Source: Paramacrobiotus metropolitanus
Lineage: Eukaryota; Tardigrada; Eutardigrada; Parachela; Macrobiotidae
Reading direction: 5' to 3'
DNA: 64,000 nt
Assembly: GCF_019649055.1 (NCBI RefSeq)
Contig: NW_026570246.1
Location: 930,001 to 994,000, forward strand
In this document: positions 50,693-63,830 of the stretch, piece by piece
Numbering within the stretch: the first letter of the stretch is position 1
How the letters are laid out: every line of letters begins with the position of its first letter
The notes under the pieces: model-generated
What the model saw: only the letters and a program-made list of their open reading frames with translations
What the model was told of the DNA's origin: nothing
The model's database searches: none
Program-made: the position numbers and the translations under genes

Positions 50693-53600
50693 TCATGCCA
50701 CCACGGTGGTGTCCCGTAGGGGCGATGCGAGCGACGGTGATATTAATGACAGGTCGCTGTAGCGCGGCGGAAGTTCACCATCCGACGACGAACCGAGCAA
50801 GTGAGCAAACTGTCTCGCTCGATTCAATAAACACGATGCAGTGGGTCGCGCTTCCGGATCCGCATCCCAGCACTCCTCAATGGTGACGCATACTGGAGAT
50901 GTTCTCTGTAAAACGTAACTTCATTAGCAATGTCATATTAAAATAATTTCGTAAACATATTTTTCGGATATCCATCGTTTGCGCTGCATCTGCCCTACCC
51001 GGAGCAAAAGCCGTATGTACATAAATTCCAGTCACACACCCAAACTAATTGTAAGGTCGTGTGCCACAGGCTCTTTTCATCACTTAACGATGCACTACGT
51101 TGCATTTTTGGTTTGACTAACAATAAGAGAATACTTGTATAATTTATTGATATTGAGTAAAAGATATCTTTATGCGCTCTCGTCGTAATTCACTAAACAA
51201 AGTTTGAAACCACAAGCTTCGTGTCGTTGTCCCTCGAACTGATAGTGATAACACATAATCAACTGCAAGGTTGAGAATTCGAATTTTTGTCACATAGAGG
51301 CATTGTATTGGGAACCCATGGCACCAGTTTATCTCTGCACATGGTGTCACACTGGTTGATTATCTCGATGCGCTCCTTCGCAAATTCCTAGTAGGATAGC
51401 GTGAATGCAAAGCAAACAAAAATGTGTAGGAAATTACGCAACTCAGGCAGAAACACCGCTATCGGTCATGTGTGTTTCATTTCCCGAAACCGATCGATAA
51501 TACACTACGCGGAGTTTAATCAATACTCTACAAACATATGTTCACCTACCGAATCCTTCCGCCATGATTCCTTAAGCACCGGCCGTACGCGCTTATGAAC
51601 CACAGAGCCCTGAACAGCTTCATTGGTCGGACTAATTCCCAGTTCGTCTTCGAACGGCAGCTTGTATATTCCGACTTGCTCATTTGGAGTGAATCGGGTT
51701 CGCGATAAAATTTCCCACATCACCAAACCGCATGCATAAATATCGACGCGTAGGAATGATGCAACATTCAGCGAAATGGCGCCTTCCAACAACTCCGGTG
51801 CCATATAGCGTCGCGTGCCAACCTGCAAGACCGCGAACTTTATTTTTCACGGAGACCGATATTTTAACACACAGAATTACCACGAAGAACACATCAGACT
51901 AGCCTATGCAAATTTTTTCTACAACCCAAAACATTCTAGCATACATAACCAAAAACATTCCATTAAATTGCTTCAAGTAAATTATCATACCAGACTTTTT
52001 AAATTTCGTCTGGCTCACAAAACCAAATTATGGTAAAGGTCAAGTTATCTTATTTAAGTGTGTAGTGGTCACCCACCAACTCATTATATTAATCATAATA
52101 ACACAAATTTCAAATTAAATCAGATAAAGAATTTGGCATTCTTTTCATTTAAAGTTACCAAATAAAACAATTGTTATAAATATGCATTAAAAAAAACCGT
52201 CATTAAATTCTACACAGTAATTACTTGTATTAACCTGGTAAGTACAAGCAGCGGACTCATTTTGCCCTACATCTGTAAGCACGATTTTCAATGACTTTCG
52301 TAAACAGTTCACAGACGCAGTACATTTCTTCGATCCTTTCTTGCCACAGCCCTGCACAAAGGTAGTTCAAAATTTACGATGCAGAGTAATTTAGTGAACC
52401 TGTTCCAGTATGTCTTGACACAAAGTCGTTATCGTCGCTCATTCTGCAGCCTGAAGGCGGTTTTCTGACAGGTATTTACAAAAATCCATAAGTGCTTTTG
52501 ACTTCATCTTGTTATAAAACTGCATTTAACTTTGCTTATGAATTATATTGGTCAAGCCAAATATCCAAAAATAAAGATAATTATTAATGCAGTAACATGA
52601 TTAACGTGAAAAGACCTATGCCCCAGGGAAACGTAATCCGCAGTCACGGTTCAATGGGCAGTGAAAAGAAAATATCAATATTTCTCGTTAAAAATAAGAT
52701 GCCGAGAAAAGCTACCTATACAGCGTCATCCGAATCAACGTTCCAATCGTGTGACTACATATCGGTGCTTTACCGGCAGTTTCACCGCACTCTGAGCAAT
52801 GCTCTAATACAAACTTTCAAAACCTATCAGCCGTGAAACCTCATTCAGCATTCCACACTCATAGTACGCTAGTTTTACGCCCATTTAAATCGTTGACGAG
52901 CGACGGTATTTTCTTACAGCCGAGCATCATCCGCCCTTCCTTACCTGTCCATGTTTATCGCCAATACGTTCGTTGGGCTCGAATGCACTGGCCAGCCCGA
53001 AATCGGCCAGGCAGGCGGTGAGGTCGCTCTTAATGAGCACATTAGTGGATTTGAAGTCCCGGTGCGCTATTGCCGGTTTCCCATCCGAATCGTGGAGAAA
53101 TGCGATACCAGCTATCATACTACTCATAATCTTTTCCGCTTCATCCAAGCTCACCACACGACATTTGAGTACTTCCATAAGGGAGCCCAAGGGATGAAAT
53201 TCGGTCACCAAGAGTAAGCGACCCAGATCAGACCCCGGATCACTCGACATCAGACAGCGCAGAATGCTGGGATGCGGAGACAGAAGAAACTTTTTATAAA
53301 TGTTCACTTCATTGCTCCATGTTGACATTTCCGCGATAGGGGTCACTTTTACCGCGACAATAACCTGTCAAATCAGCTCGATTTATTCAGTGGCATAAAT
53401 CGTCATTCACAATAAGAAACGTACTCCTATCAAACCACTGAAACTGGTTAAATAAACTGCAGACGGAAACAATAATACAATATATTTAAGCAGAATGTAG
53501 CAGACTTTTCATCAGCTGACAGTGTAAACGAATATGCCAATAACACATAAAGCAGTTAATTAACTAATAAACGGCCATCATTAAGCGCTCACTATTATGC

Positions 53601-54616
53601 AAAGAATGTCGGCGCAGTCAAAGATAGGTACATTAATCCGCGATCAGTGTCACAAAAATCATTCCGAATACCAAATTAATATTATTGTAAGTAATAATGG
53701 AAGGCACAATCATACATACCTCGTTAATTTTGCCTTTCCAGACTTCTCCGTATCTCCCTAAGGACTTCCGTTCCAGGTACTGGATCTTCTTTAGCAATGC
53801 GCAACCGTCTTGATCTTCGTACTCTTTGGCAATTAGTGGCGCCATCTGTAACGGACTTTCCAAGTCAACACCCGAGTTTTTGCCATCCCAAGGCGCCTGA
53901 TTATGGTATCGGCGATGTATGCACACAAACAAAACTCCCAGCACGATGAGCGCGAACAAAATGCTGGCAATAATGACAATGACCACAAAAGAATCCAGAG
54001 TGGTGGCTTTCTCGACAGGACCATGCGGTAGTCGGCCGGCTGTAATCTCACCGGAACTGGAATTGTTGCTTTGATAACGATTAGGGTTTTCCGGCTCATT
54101 CAGCATTTGAAACGGTAGATCTGTTATACGCGATGCAGTCTGCAGTTCTTTATGCGGAAGGTATTCATGATATTTCATCTGATCCGACACATTGGTGGAC
54201 TTATCGGGCGTCATGAACAGCTGCGAATTACAGCTGTTTCCCTCGCAGCAGCAGAAATAGTTTGGCCCTTCTTCCCTTTTGAAAGGGTTTACCCGAGGAT
54301 TTTGCCGGCTGATACATCGTGACTGGTTACTGCAACTGTTATCACTCCAACATCCTTTCTTCAATACAATCATGCGCTCCACACCGTCCTACAGTGAATA
54401 AATTGTCAACTTTTCTATTCCTGTATTTCGGAAATACGAGTACACGAAAGAGTCAACTCACAATTTTCTGCAGTATCCAAAACGCGTAGCACATGGGTTC
54501 ATCAATGCACACTTTCTGTTTGACGCGGCATTCTGTTTTATTGCGCTGGCATGGGACATCGTCGTAATGCTCGCAAATCAAGGCCAGGATCACCGGCGCA
54601 AAAAACAAGAAGGCGG
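50693..54616 (-). CDS. ACVR2: activin receptor type II (Ser/Thr receptor kinase)
   Basis: Five exons close in phase: 54616-54462, 54388-53720, 53364-52945, 51822-51550 and 50905-50693, about 575 aa; the first exon with the start codon lies further upstream and was not found. The first listed exon begins with the end of a hydrophobic signal peptide. The ectodomain is Cys-rich with KKGCWSDNS and the three-finger end YFCCCEGNSCN. One TM helix follows (VVIVIIASILFALIVLGVLF). The kinase has YLERKSLGRYGEVWKG (the first loop glycine is absent, as is normal in ACVR2), AVKV lysine, IAHRDFKSTN, ADFGLA, GTRRYMAPELLEGA and TIEECWDADPEARPTA. It binds activin/BMP-type ligands and phosphorylates type I receptors to activate SMADs. 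The tail after the kinase is about 40 residues, Ser/Pro-rich. Confidence 0.95.
51823..52944 (-). other. ACVR2 intron between the DFG and APE exons
   Basis: A 1.1-kb intron starts GTAAGG and ends TTGCAG, separating GDKHGQ from VGTRRYMAPE. The same conserved site is spliced in many animal type II receptors. No embedded gene seen. Confidence 0.75.
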
Positions 54617-57600
54617 CTACAAAAAAGGAAAAACTTTAATTTTAACTTGTAAAAAGGCAAGAAACTGTGAAAAACTGAAATTTTCAGTTCATGTTGTCAA
54701 ACAAGTATCAATGCATCATACAGCGCTACACAAAAATGTTTATTATGCTGAGAGGTAATAATGTATTTGTAATTACAATCATACTTGCAAATAGACTATT
54801 CAGCAGTTCTAATATCTAATGCCGTGTGAAGGAAATTGTATTTTTCCCGTCAGCATAATGCATTCCGTTTTAAAATAAACAGTAATGACAACACTTGCCA
54901 TTACTGTACCTATTCACTGGTAGTTTGTAACTTTGTGCGTCATCTTTGTGAAAGTTCATTTCGGCAAAATCAATCTTACGACCACAACTACGTAAGGAAA
55001 CTGTGGGCCTGGAAATGGAAGCCTACCCTAGTTTCAGTAGATTGTATGACTGGCAAAGCTTCAAAATTGCTACAAACCGCAAAACGGCACAAAAAACATA
55101 CATTTTCAAGCAAACTTTCTCAAGCCAGCTGCAGCCAAACAACTTTCGTCATGAGAACACAGTATCGGCTGCTTTTTTGGCTTTTATTTATCCTGCTATG
55201 AATCTCATGACTGTTATTAAAAGTATATGTGCTCTTGTATGACAGCATATCTATAGAGCACAGATTCTGTAAACGTTTTAGTCGTGGACGCAACAGAATA
55301 TTTCCTTTAATTCGCTTATGTAAAAATACTAGCACACAAAAAGTCAGTTCTAAGCGTTTTTAATGGGGATCAGAAAAAATGATGCCTGCACAAGCCTCCA
55401 AGAAGTGAAACATTCCCACGTTGAAAATACAAATGCAGTATTTATGTACAGTATAGCAAAGTAGTGATTTAACAGAGGTACATTGAATGTGCCTATGTTA
55501 AATCAACCAAAGCTAAAAAATGCCGGTACGTAGTGAAGTACCTGGAGTGCCAAAGCAGTGCCGTTAGTTTTTCGCAAAATAAAGTTTATGGAAAAACTAT
55601 TCGACATGCCATTGCAATTACTACTGTTTGTGGTCAGTGCGTACTGACTATGCATCTGTAACGTCCATCTGGGAAAGAATGAACAAAATATCTTGATTTA
55701 CCAGGAACTCTTAGCTGCTGACGTACAACAACGTACTGTAACGTATTATTTAATGGCGCAAATTTTAACATGCATGAAATGAAACAGATACAGTACTTAA
55801 GAAGTTTGTGTAAAATACTCATTAATTCTTTATGGGTGCCCCGGTGTCATTATACAGCACTTGTATATCGTGATACACTGACCATGAGGTTTGCTTATGG
55901 CACAACCGCACACGAACTCAGAATTCAGAGGGCGGCACTCTTCATTTCTGCATCGCCGTAAGATATCGAAAGTGGAAAGTCGAATCATCAACGGAAGTTC
56001 GACACTGCGTTTATACTTTATAGCGTACACTTACGGTATGTACCGTAGAACTTTTACTATCTGAACTTATCACGATCAAGCCAGCATTCGCGGTTAGATG
56101 TCGCGGACGTGCAGCGGATTGCAACGTACGGTGTGGTCGTGTGGACCTGTCGTAGTGTCGTATTAGCGGATCAGCAGCGATCGTTCCGATTGATCTCCGC
56201 GTCTACTACTACCAACTGTTGGAGGCACACGCAGAAAAAAGATGGCGCACATGCTATGAAAAAACTGCCGATACTCTAGACAAGAGTGGGAAGCCGCTTA
56301 TGCAACCAGTGATCTGATAAAATCATCTACACACATAATCCGATCCGTATCGTAATTTTTTCAGGAGGAAGTGCAAACGAATGCATATTAATCTATGATT
56401 CTATGGTACAGGAGTCATCTCCGAGATTCTTACCAGAACAGAAAATCAGCGGCTGAAATTCTGTTAGAACTAACTTAAAGTTAAAGGCGAAAACTTAATT
56501 TTTTTATCAGAATAATGCAGTACGACTGTACGAAAAATCATATAATATTGCAATTGCACGAATGACGAATGAAAATTCATGATAGCAATGCCAGATTCAC
56601 AAATTTTGCTCTTTGTACCACACTCTGTTTACCAAATTTCGAATTTTCTGAAATACGAAACAACTGGTTGTAGAAGGGTCATCGTTTAAAAAAAAAATAA
56701 ACAGCGGCAGTATCCGGCCATGATGTTTTCTTAAAATGTAAAGGACGTGTTATTTTTTGTTACAGTATATCTGTACTCTGTATTAGTTAACTTTGGTTCC
56801 ATTAAAATCCTGAACGCATACCCACATACCGAATAAACATTAGGCCAAACACTTAACAAATCAACTCACTATAGTGACTATACTGTACTCAAATTCTAAC
56901 ATAGAAGGCTCAAAGAGTAACAAAATGCGAAATTACAAACCGTGTCTAGGTTAAATAATTAAGGGTCTCTTGTAACTGTTCACGCATGTAATTTCCTGTA
57001 CAACACTACGCTATTTCAACTACATATGACAGGGAGTGGTCAACTCAGCTGACTGACAAACCCACAATTACATGCTGTCAACAACCACTGCAATTCGTAT
57101 ACTTACCAAGCAGTATGTATACGATTCTATCATCTGTCCATTCCACAATAATCTATACGTCCTACACGAAAATACGCATGTACGTACAACCGCCTTTACC
57201 TGGAATAACCAACAATTTCGGCATAACTGATGGGATTATGAATAGTGGTTTGCTTGATTAAAAGTCCGTGAATAATTGCAAAGTATATCCAGTTTTAGTT
57301 TCTCCAAACAACTCCAAAAAGAATCTGGCATGCGCGATTCGAAAGTATTATTTTTAGTCAGGAGTCATCCTGGATACAACTGGCTCATTCAAACGATTGG
57401 TTTCCGAACCGATATGCATCACATCCACATGATAGTACATTTATCCAAAATTCAAGTATTAAAGTCCCCTTTTACGCAGCTGCGGTTACAATTTTCAGGT
57501 GGGTGCTTGCTTCTTTAAGCGATGACACAAACGCGATTCGGAGATAAGGCAAATAAATAGCTTACTGCTATGCGAATACGACGGAGCTGGATAGAGTTAA

Positions 57601-59920
57601 AACCACAACGGAAAACAGCTGGAGTAAAACAACAACGGATGATCATACACACGATTCGATTGCTTTCCAAATGTTAAACAAATGATCGACTTCGTTAAAT
57701 GTTCAGTTTTATCTTTCCAAAACTGATTTAGAAGTTTGATTCCAAGAACGAATAAGGACCGTAGAACTTACAAATTACTCACCAATTTAATGTACTATCT
57801 ATCACCCGACCCATGAGCAGATCATATTAGATGTCGTGGTGAGCCGTTGTGCTCGTTATCGCCCAGAGTCTTACCTAGACGTGCGCAGTGTGCTGCCGTA
57901 GTCCGCAATCGTTGAACCGGCACAAGCACTATGATACAAGTACAGTACTGCATGTACCGTATCTCATTTAAAAAAAATTAAGTCGGATATGTATGGAGAA
58001 GCGAACTGTTATCAGTTGTTAAATTTATGCAGCATTTGGCGCACCTGTTAATTCAATTATGATGGCCAATGATTTGACATAGATGTACGAAATCTGCTCA
58101 TAAGCGTATAGATATGTATAGTATAGACTGGCGGCTGGCGCATACTATATAGATATGTAAAGCCTTTTAATATGCGCATTTGCAAAATGTGCGTTTCATA
58201 ATGCTTGTCTCAATAATATTATGGTAAATCCTCGGTGCTGTTTACCACGAAGTACACTACGTTTCGTCTTTCGGTATAATAATAAGCGTAAAAAGTATAG
58301 AGATGTGGTGAGGGACTCTGTCTTACAGCAAATTTTTATTTAAATTGTCGTTGACAAGTTACCGGACAAGTGTTGAGTTACCGTATAATGTCCGTATTTC
58401 TGTTTAAAATTGTCACCTGAAGTTGGAATTTCAGAAAATAATGCCTAATGCGGATTGTGTCACCTACAATGCCGCATTGTGCTCAAATGAACAATGGAAG
58501 TCGACTGCATAAAGTCATACTGGTTTAGTATGACTTGAAAACTCTCCTTGTAACAAATTATGACCATCACAAATTTACATGTTACAGCGTTTATAGCTAA
58601 CCCGTGGCCGTAACTGGTTCGTGGGTAATGCAGCTACGTGCGGTACAACAGTAGCAAATTTGCAATAATTACTATATTTATTGCAAACGATTTACTACTG
58701 CCTTTGCTTCTGACGGCATGCCATACGCCAAGGCCATAATATTTTGTTGCACCCTGCACGAAATCAGAGTTCATACGGCAGTATTTTGTTTTGCTTTGCA
58801 CTCTGCAGCGAAAGCTCACAATCAGCCGCTCAGCCATCTCCATTGCAGTCAAGGAAGACCGGCTCGCATGGGTACAAGTTTCCGATGCTACGTAGAGTGA
58901 TGGTATTAAACGGCCGCTCTGACGAATATAGTAGTAAATTCGTTCCGCATTTGGCGACGGCACTGAAACTAGCCTTGCGGTACTTAAGCGTGCGGATCAT
59001 AAAATAGAAAAATGCTGATGTCGCCCGCTGCGCTGCCAACTTGATTCTGGCTCACATGACTCTGACGTGTCTCACTCAACCTTGAGTATCCGCAGAAAAG
59101 ATGGCTGACTTGTCCGGAAAAATAGGCGTGGTTTAATGACCTCGAGCAGCTCGCAGATGCTTCCCGCCACGGGTTACTGCAAACTGCCGCTAAAACTTTC
59201 TAGTTAGTAGCGCTGAGTCGCTGACTACGCAAAATGAGGCCCCAGCCTTTGCTCAGTTTAATTATAATTACTTACAGTATTCTTAACAAAAAAAGATCCG
59301 GAAGACTAAAAGGTATGAAACTAATGAAAGAATAGATGGCATTGCACCATAGGTATACTATAATCATAATGATATACTTGAACGTGCCGTTTGAGGTTTG
59401 ATACCGGAAACCAGTGCAACAGCAATTCAAAAAGAAAAGTTTCTTATTTCTTGAATTCAGCGGAGCTTCTGAGAAAACAGTGCGAGCGAACGTTGCAAAA
59501 TTTTCCGGGCTACTATTTTCAACGGTGCTATCGAGCACTCAGTTTTACCGACTGCAAGCTAAGATTTAAGAATTCAAACCAATTTTGTTGCTGCTGCTTA
59601 ACAGCTTTGCAATACTGCGTATCTGCAAAATCATAGATAAAATTTATGAGATAATGAACGTAGATCAGCAATAAGTTTTCTTTGCTCTAGTGTCGTTGGT
59701 TAAATAACGTTCGCCGGTGACAGCCAGGAACCGGCCGGCGGCTGGCGGAAATCAAGGTGGGTATCTAGTTCTACCCACCTTGCGGAATGGTACTACTACA
59801 GTAGACATTAGACACTACTAGAATATAGTACTACGAAGGAACACATTTTATTAATTTTCGAAATACAATACATGGGCAGTCACAAGTTTTCTATAAAAAT
59901 TAAAGATTCGAATACCAACC
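54617..59920. other. gene-poor region upstream of ACVR2
   Basis: It should contain the missing ACVR2 first exon and promoter. ORFs up to 121 aa are AT-rich and random-looking. Short hairpins occur, for example AAGTCATAC/GTATGACTT near 58515-58540 and CAAGGTGGGTA/TACCCACCTTG at 59753-59782. No other gene recognised. Confidence 0.45.
59753..59782. repeat. short perfect hairpin
   Basis: CAAGGTGGGTA and TACCCACCTTG form an 11-bp perfect stem around an 8-nt loop. It is too short for a typical miRNA precursor. Confidence 0.5.
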
Positions 59921-59929
59921 AACCAACTA

Positions 59930-60019
59930 TATCTACGCAAATACAACGGGGAAACGCAATTTGTGTAATGGGTACGATCCCCGATCAGGATAGCATAGAG
60001 GAAGTGTTTCTTTTACAAA
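59930..60019 (+). mobile_element. second copy of the retrotransposon 3' tail
   Basis: About 90 bp, including AAATACAACGGGGAAACG and GTGTAATGGGTACGATCCCC, repeat the last codons and 3' UTR of the element at 43.5 kb, in the opposite orientation within the window. Both copies stop after GAAGTGTTTCT-TTA, fixing the element's 3' end. This copy has small changes in the coding end (ACGCAATTTGTG for ACGTATTTGTG), so it is non-functional and severely 5'-truncated. Confidence 0.9.
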
Positions 60020-61714
60020 TGCTAGTTTGTTCTGGTGCATAGTTTGTACTCGTACCATGATACTTATTAAAGGTACCAACTATCCGCCAACTACGGCCCA
60101 ATCACAGAACATTTCGTCTAAGTTTCGTCGGCGACGCTGGTACTGTTCCCATGACAGATGCTGTACTTTTTTTTTACTACTAAGTACAATCAAGTATTGC
60201 ACTTTTTTTTAAAAATACAACCTTTATTGCGACTCAGTCCCTATCCCGGCGCGCAAGCCCTGAATTGCCACCAGAACATGATGTATTCTAATAGCTGCGT
60301 TGACATGTATTTCATAATCCTATGCTTCCTTCTTCTTCCGCCTTACTGTCGCTTAGCCTCCCGGCATTAACCCAAAATATCCAGTAGTACCAGTTATTTA
60401 TTCTAATTTTAATTTGATAAGATTTTCAACAAAATTTTCAAAAAATGGAGTAAAAGCCGAAGGGAAAGCATGTCTAGAGACTAAACCGGAAATCTGGCCG
60501 GTTCTTTCTTGCAGCTGTACATTTGTACAATTATTGTTTTATTACAATCGCAATATAAGGTAAAGTGTAACGGAACAGTTTGCTACGATAACAAAATCGA
60601 AAAACATGAAATCGGACACCAAATTAAAATATCATCGTTGCCGACCGTGCGGAGGACGACCGACGAGGCATTTTTTTAAGGCATTTCATATTTCGTGGTC
60701 TCAACACCTCGTTTTCGGCAATCTAAACTTGCAGGTCTCCCAAAACTTTTGCTAATACGAAATGTACATAATGAACCCCAACTCCCTAAGATTTTAATTA
60801 TTGTTTAATTGGTTTCCTTCATGTTTAACAACGACGATTATACTACTCCCTAAGTTGTTATCCAGATCACAGATGAGCGTCTGCTTACTTGCGCCATGGG
60901 ATACCTCGAAGTCGCACAAAAAGGGCTAAGAAGGTGACTGATGGTTTACATATCTTTCGGCAGTGCAACTTCATGCCGGTTGAGGATCACGAAAATCTGG
61001 AACCGTTGATGGTCTCAAATTCTATTCTCTCCACAAAAGGCTTAATTCTCTCAAAATCTCGAACGCTGTTCTGGCAACATGCCTCAATTCCGAGCCAGTT
61101 AAAACATTAGGTAAATAAATGTCTATGTCATTTGATGGTCGTTTCTCTGCCGCTTTGCTTTTTGCATTTCTTTATCGGTCAATTCTGGTTTAGTGAACAT
61201 GACCTGGAACTGAATGTGGCCGTGAACACAAACGAACAAACGTTCACAAAATTAATATGTTGAAGGTAATATATATATATATTCACAATGTTCAAGTTTT
61301 AACTACAGGTATAACGCGGGACCGGCTTCAGAAACAATGAAGCGGTTTCGCATTTTCTGTTGTGCACATGCAATGATGCAATAACTTAACGTGAAGTGGC
61401 TAGCGAATTTTCAAAATAATTCCCAAAAAGTACCATATAGCTCATCTTATAGAGCATGTTTTTTACTAAGTACATAACGCGATAATTGTAATGAGCATAT
61501 CATTTTTAGGTAGTATGTACACATGGTGTTATGTCGGGCATCGGGACGGTGTCCACATGTACCTCACCCCATGCATGCCAAACACTTTCCTCGATCTTCC
61601 CTGCATGCCTTCCGTCGCAACTGCGTTCGGAAGTACAGTATGTAAGGTTCCTCCGAATTTCGCTCTAGCATGCCGGCCGAGAAACACATCCGCGGCATAT
61701 GACATGTTAATAAC
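60020..61714. other. intergenic region
   Basis: No coding signal of confidence. A (TA)n tract lies at about 61268-61281. An open stretch ending at a GTATGT donor (about 61638) could be an exon of the unassigned block that follows, but no start codon or domain supports it. Confidence 0.4.
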
Positions 61715-61975
61715 TTAATTCCTCATGGCGTGGACGTCGCCCACGCCGTGGGGAACGCCACGAAACGGAGCTATCACGACCTTGCCGTGTGCGACAGGCC
61801 GTGTCGCCGTGATGACCTTACGCTGGACTTCAAACTGGTGGTACCGCATACCCACCGCCGTATGCGCAGCGCTCTTGCTGCGGCTTTTACCACCTTTACG
61901 AAGTACTCCACTGTAAGTTCTGTTGACCACTTCGAGAAACATGCATTCGTGTAGCCAGTGCGTAATTGAGCACAC
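61715..61975. other. GC-rich exon-like block, strand ambiguous
   Basis: A 200-bp GC-rich island is open in several frames. On the plus strand an ATG at 61725 runs to a donor CT|GTAAGT at 61914, in phase with a candidate exon at about 62265-62340. On the minus strand the same junction reads as an acceptor CTTACAG, followed by about 65 open codons of basic sequence (HQFEVQRKVITATRPVAHGK included) ending in a stop at 61715. Both readings have natural codon use. I do not recognise either protein. Confidence 0.3.
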
Positions 61976-62450
61976 TTACTGTAGCTTACTACACTATTGT
62001 AGTTGCATCTATAAACTTTGAGAACTTCCGGCAGTAAAATGCAGTAACATCAGAGCATTAAATTTTGTTTGTTTATTTTTGTTTATTTAGTAAAACCGGT
62101 CCAGTAAAGCAATCGTTTTTTATTTTAAAATGTTGCATGTGTGCAGAAGAAATTTTCTATGCCGAAATCTACTCTAGTGTGCTCGCACTGTGCTATGCGT
62201 TTAAGAACTTACGTCAGTTATCATAATCTTGAAATATGCATAAGTAATTTCAAAATTTTTACAGCACCAGTACCTTGTGTGATCTCGAGGGTTTGCGTCG
62301 TACCAGTCTGCCCGTGAGCACTGGGTTCTACAATAGTTTAAGGTATAAATTTCAATACTGGACAGCAGATGTGCCGACAGCGAGAAGTAAATGTAGTGAA
62401 GTTAAATCAACCGTACTTACAGTTAAGTACACAAAAAATCGATATTAGTA

Positions 62451-63147
62451 CTACTCGAAACGCACTTTAAATGTGTTCTGTAAGATACAGAGCCGGGAGT
62501 TCTGTATAAGTGAATCTACCAATGGTACAGCGCTGAATCTTATAGAGCGTTACAGAGCAACGAGACCACGGTTTCTAAAAGCGCCCAGTTACCGTAGTTG
62601 AATTGGTCAACGATTTATTCATTTTTCACAACAATTTTGTGCTAGTTTCCTTTCTGTTTTTCTGCGATCTGAAGTTTTGTTAAGTTAAGAAATCAAACGA
62701 CTGGTGAAAAAGCGAAAGGCCATATTGCATGTAAAGTACGCTGAGGTATTCCTCGCGCTGACGGCTATGGCGAAGTTGCTTGTTGCCACGATACAAATTG
62801 AAACATGCACAGTCGGAGGCAGCTAAAATCAGTGAACAAAGCAGAACTGGAATGTTGATTCGATAGAAAAAATTAAACTCCCGTTAATTACATCCTCAAA
62901 ACTTGAAAATTAAAAATAGGACTTACTCCGACTTAGACGTACAGCGGACTGTGCATCCACATCAAAAATAAGTTTGGCCTAGCAAGAATGCGAGTTCTGT
63001 ATCGTAACGGAGCCAGGAGAGTTCCTTTTAGATACAGAACACTTTAACTCGGCCGTCCAATCAGAGGTAGGGGGGTGTGATCGAAAAATTACAGAACTTC
63101 CGGCTCTGTATCGTACAGAACGCATTTAAAGTGCCTTTCGAGTCTAG
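62451..63147. mobile_element. ~0.7-kb non-autonomous element with ~55-bp terminal inverted repeats
   Basis: The left end (62451-62506: ...CTCGAAACGCACTTTAAATG then TGTTCTGTAAGATACAGAGC) is matched in reverse complement by the right end (63090-63147) with about six differences. The interior is AT-rich with no transposase. A further copy of the same motif lies inside at about 62994-63040, where GTTCTGTATC and GATACAGAAC form another inverted pair. This is a MITE-like or foldback structure. A target-site duplication is not clear. Confidence 0.85.
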
Positions 63148-63546
63148 CTATTACAAATGAATTTAAATAGTCGAGAATCGAACGGGTCAGATGAACATCA
63201 GCTAATTCACTATTGCAGTAGTTATTTATTAGCCCTGAGACGCTACCCTAGCTGTTGAATATTATCTTGCGCGGAAGTTCGGAACATTGCTGTGCTTTAC
63301 ATTGGGTTGCTCACAAGTCACAGTCTCGGAATTTAAAATTCTGCTGTCTTTTATGTGCGAAAACCATTAGAACAAAAACATGGAATCGTACATGGAAACT
63401 CGTACATTTCATCTCGCAGTAAACATATTATGGCAAATCATTGATACAATGTCATGGACATACAGGTAATCAGAAATCAAAACCACCCAAAACAACACAA
63501 TGTCAGCAACAGTAAATAGGAATGTGGAAAGGCTGGCAAGTTTGCT

Positions 63547-63830
63547 TCAGTAGTATGTGGTATCGTGCCCGTCTTTTGCATGCCCTTTAACGTATATCGC
63601 TCTTCCAGGATGACGTACAGAACTAACTCCTCTCCGACACCGGATGACAGCAATATTCAAGATGAATATCAGAAGCGCTGCAAGGATTATCCAGACTGCA
63701 TTCCCATGATATGCCAGGCCGCATGTTGTCCCTCCCCAGCCGATAACAATGACTGGAAGTATGTTGTACCGCAGGTGGCTGTAGTACATGCCAGCCCAGA
63801 TGCAAAGCGTGGTCAAGGTACTCAAACCTA
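63547..63830 (-). CDS. C-terminal exon of a multi-pass membrane protein (partial)
   Basis: An acceptor TTTTACTAG precedes a frame encoding about 94 residues with two hydrophobic helices (LRYNILPVIVIGWGG region and AVWIILAALLIFILNIAVI) and a basic cytosolic tail ending GHDTTYY. The rest of the gene lies beyond the window's right edge. The family is not recognised; a tetraspan-type protein is possible. Overlapping ORFs in other frames are shadows. Confidence 0.5.

Noticed and set aside
53833-54099. Second ORF overlapping the ACVR2 ectodomain exon
   Set aside because: It is an alternative frame of the receptor exon 54388-53720, whose own frame carries the Cys-rich ectodomain and TM helix.
61268-61281. 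TATA-box at the (TA)n tract
   Set aside because: It is a simple dinucleotide microsatellite with no gene start at a suitable distance.
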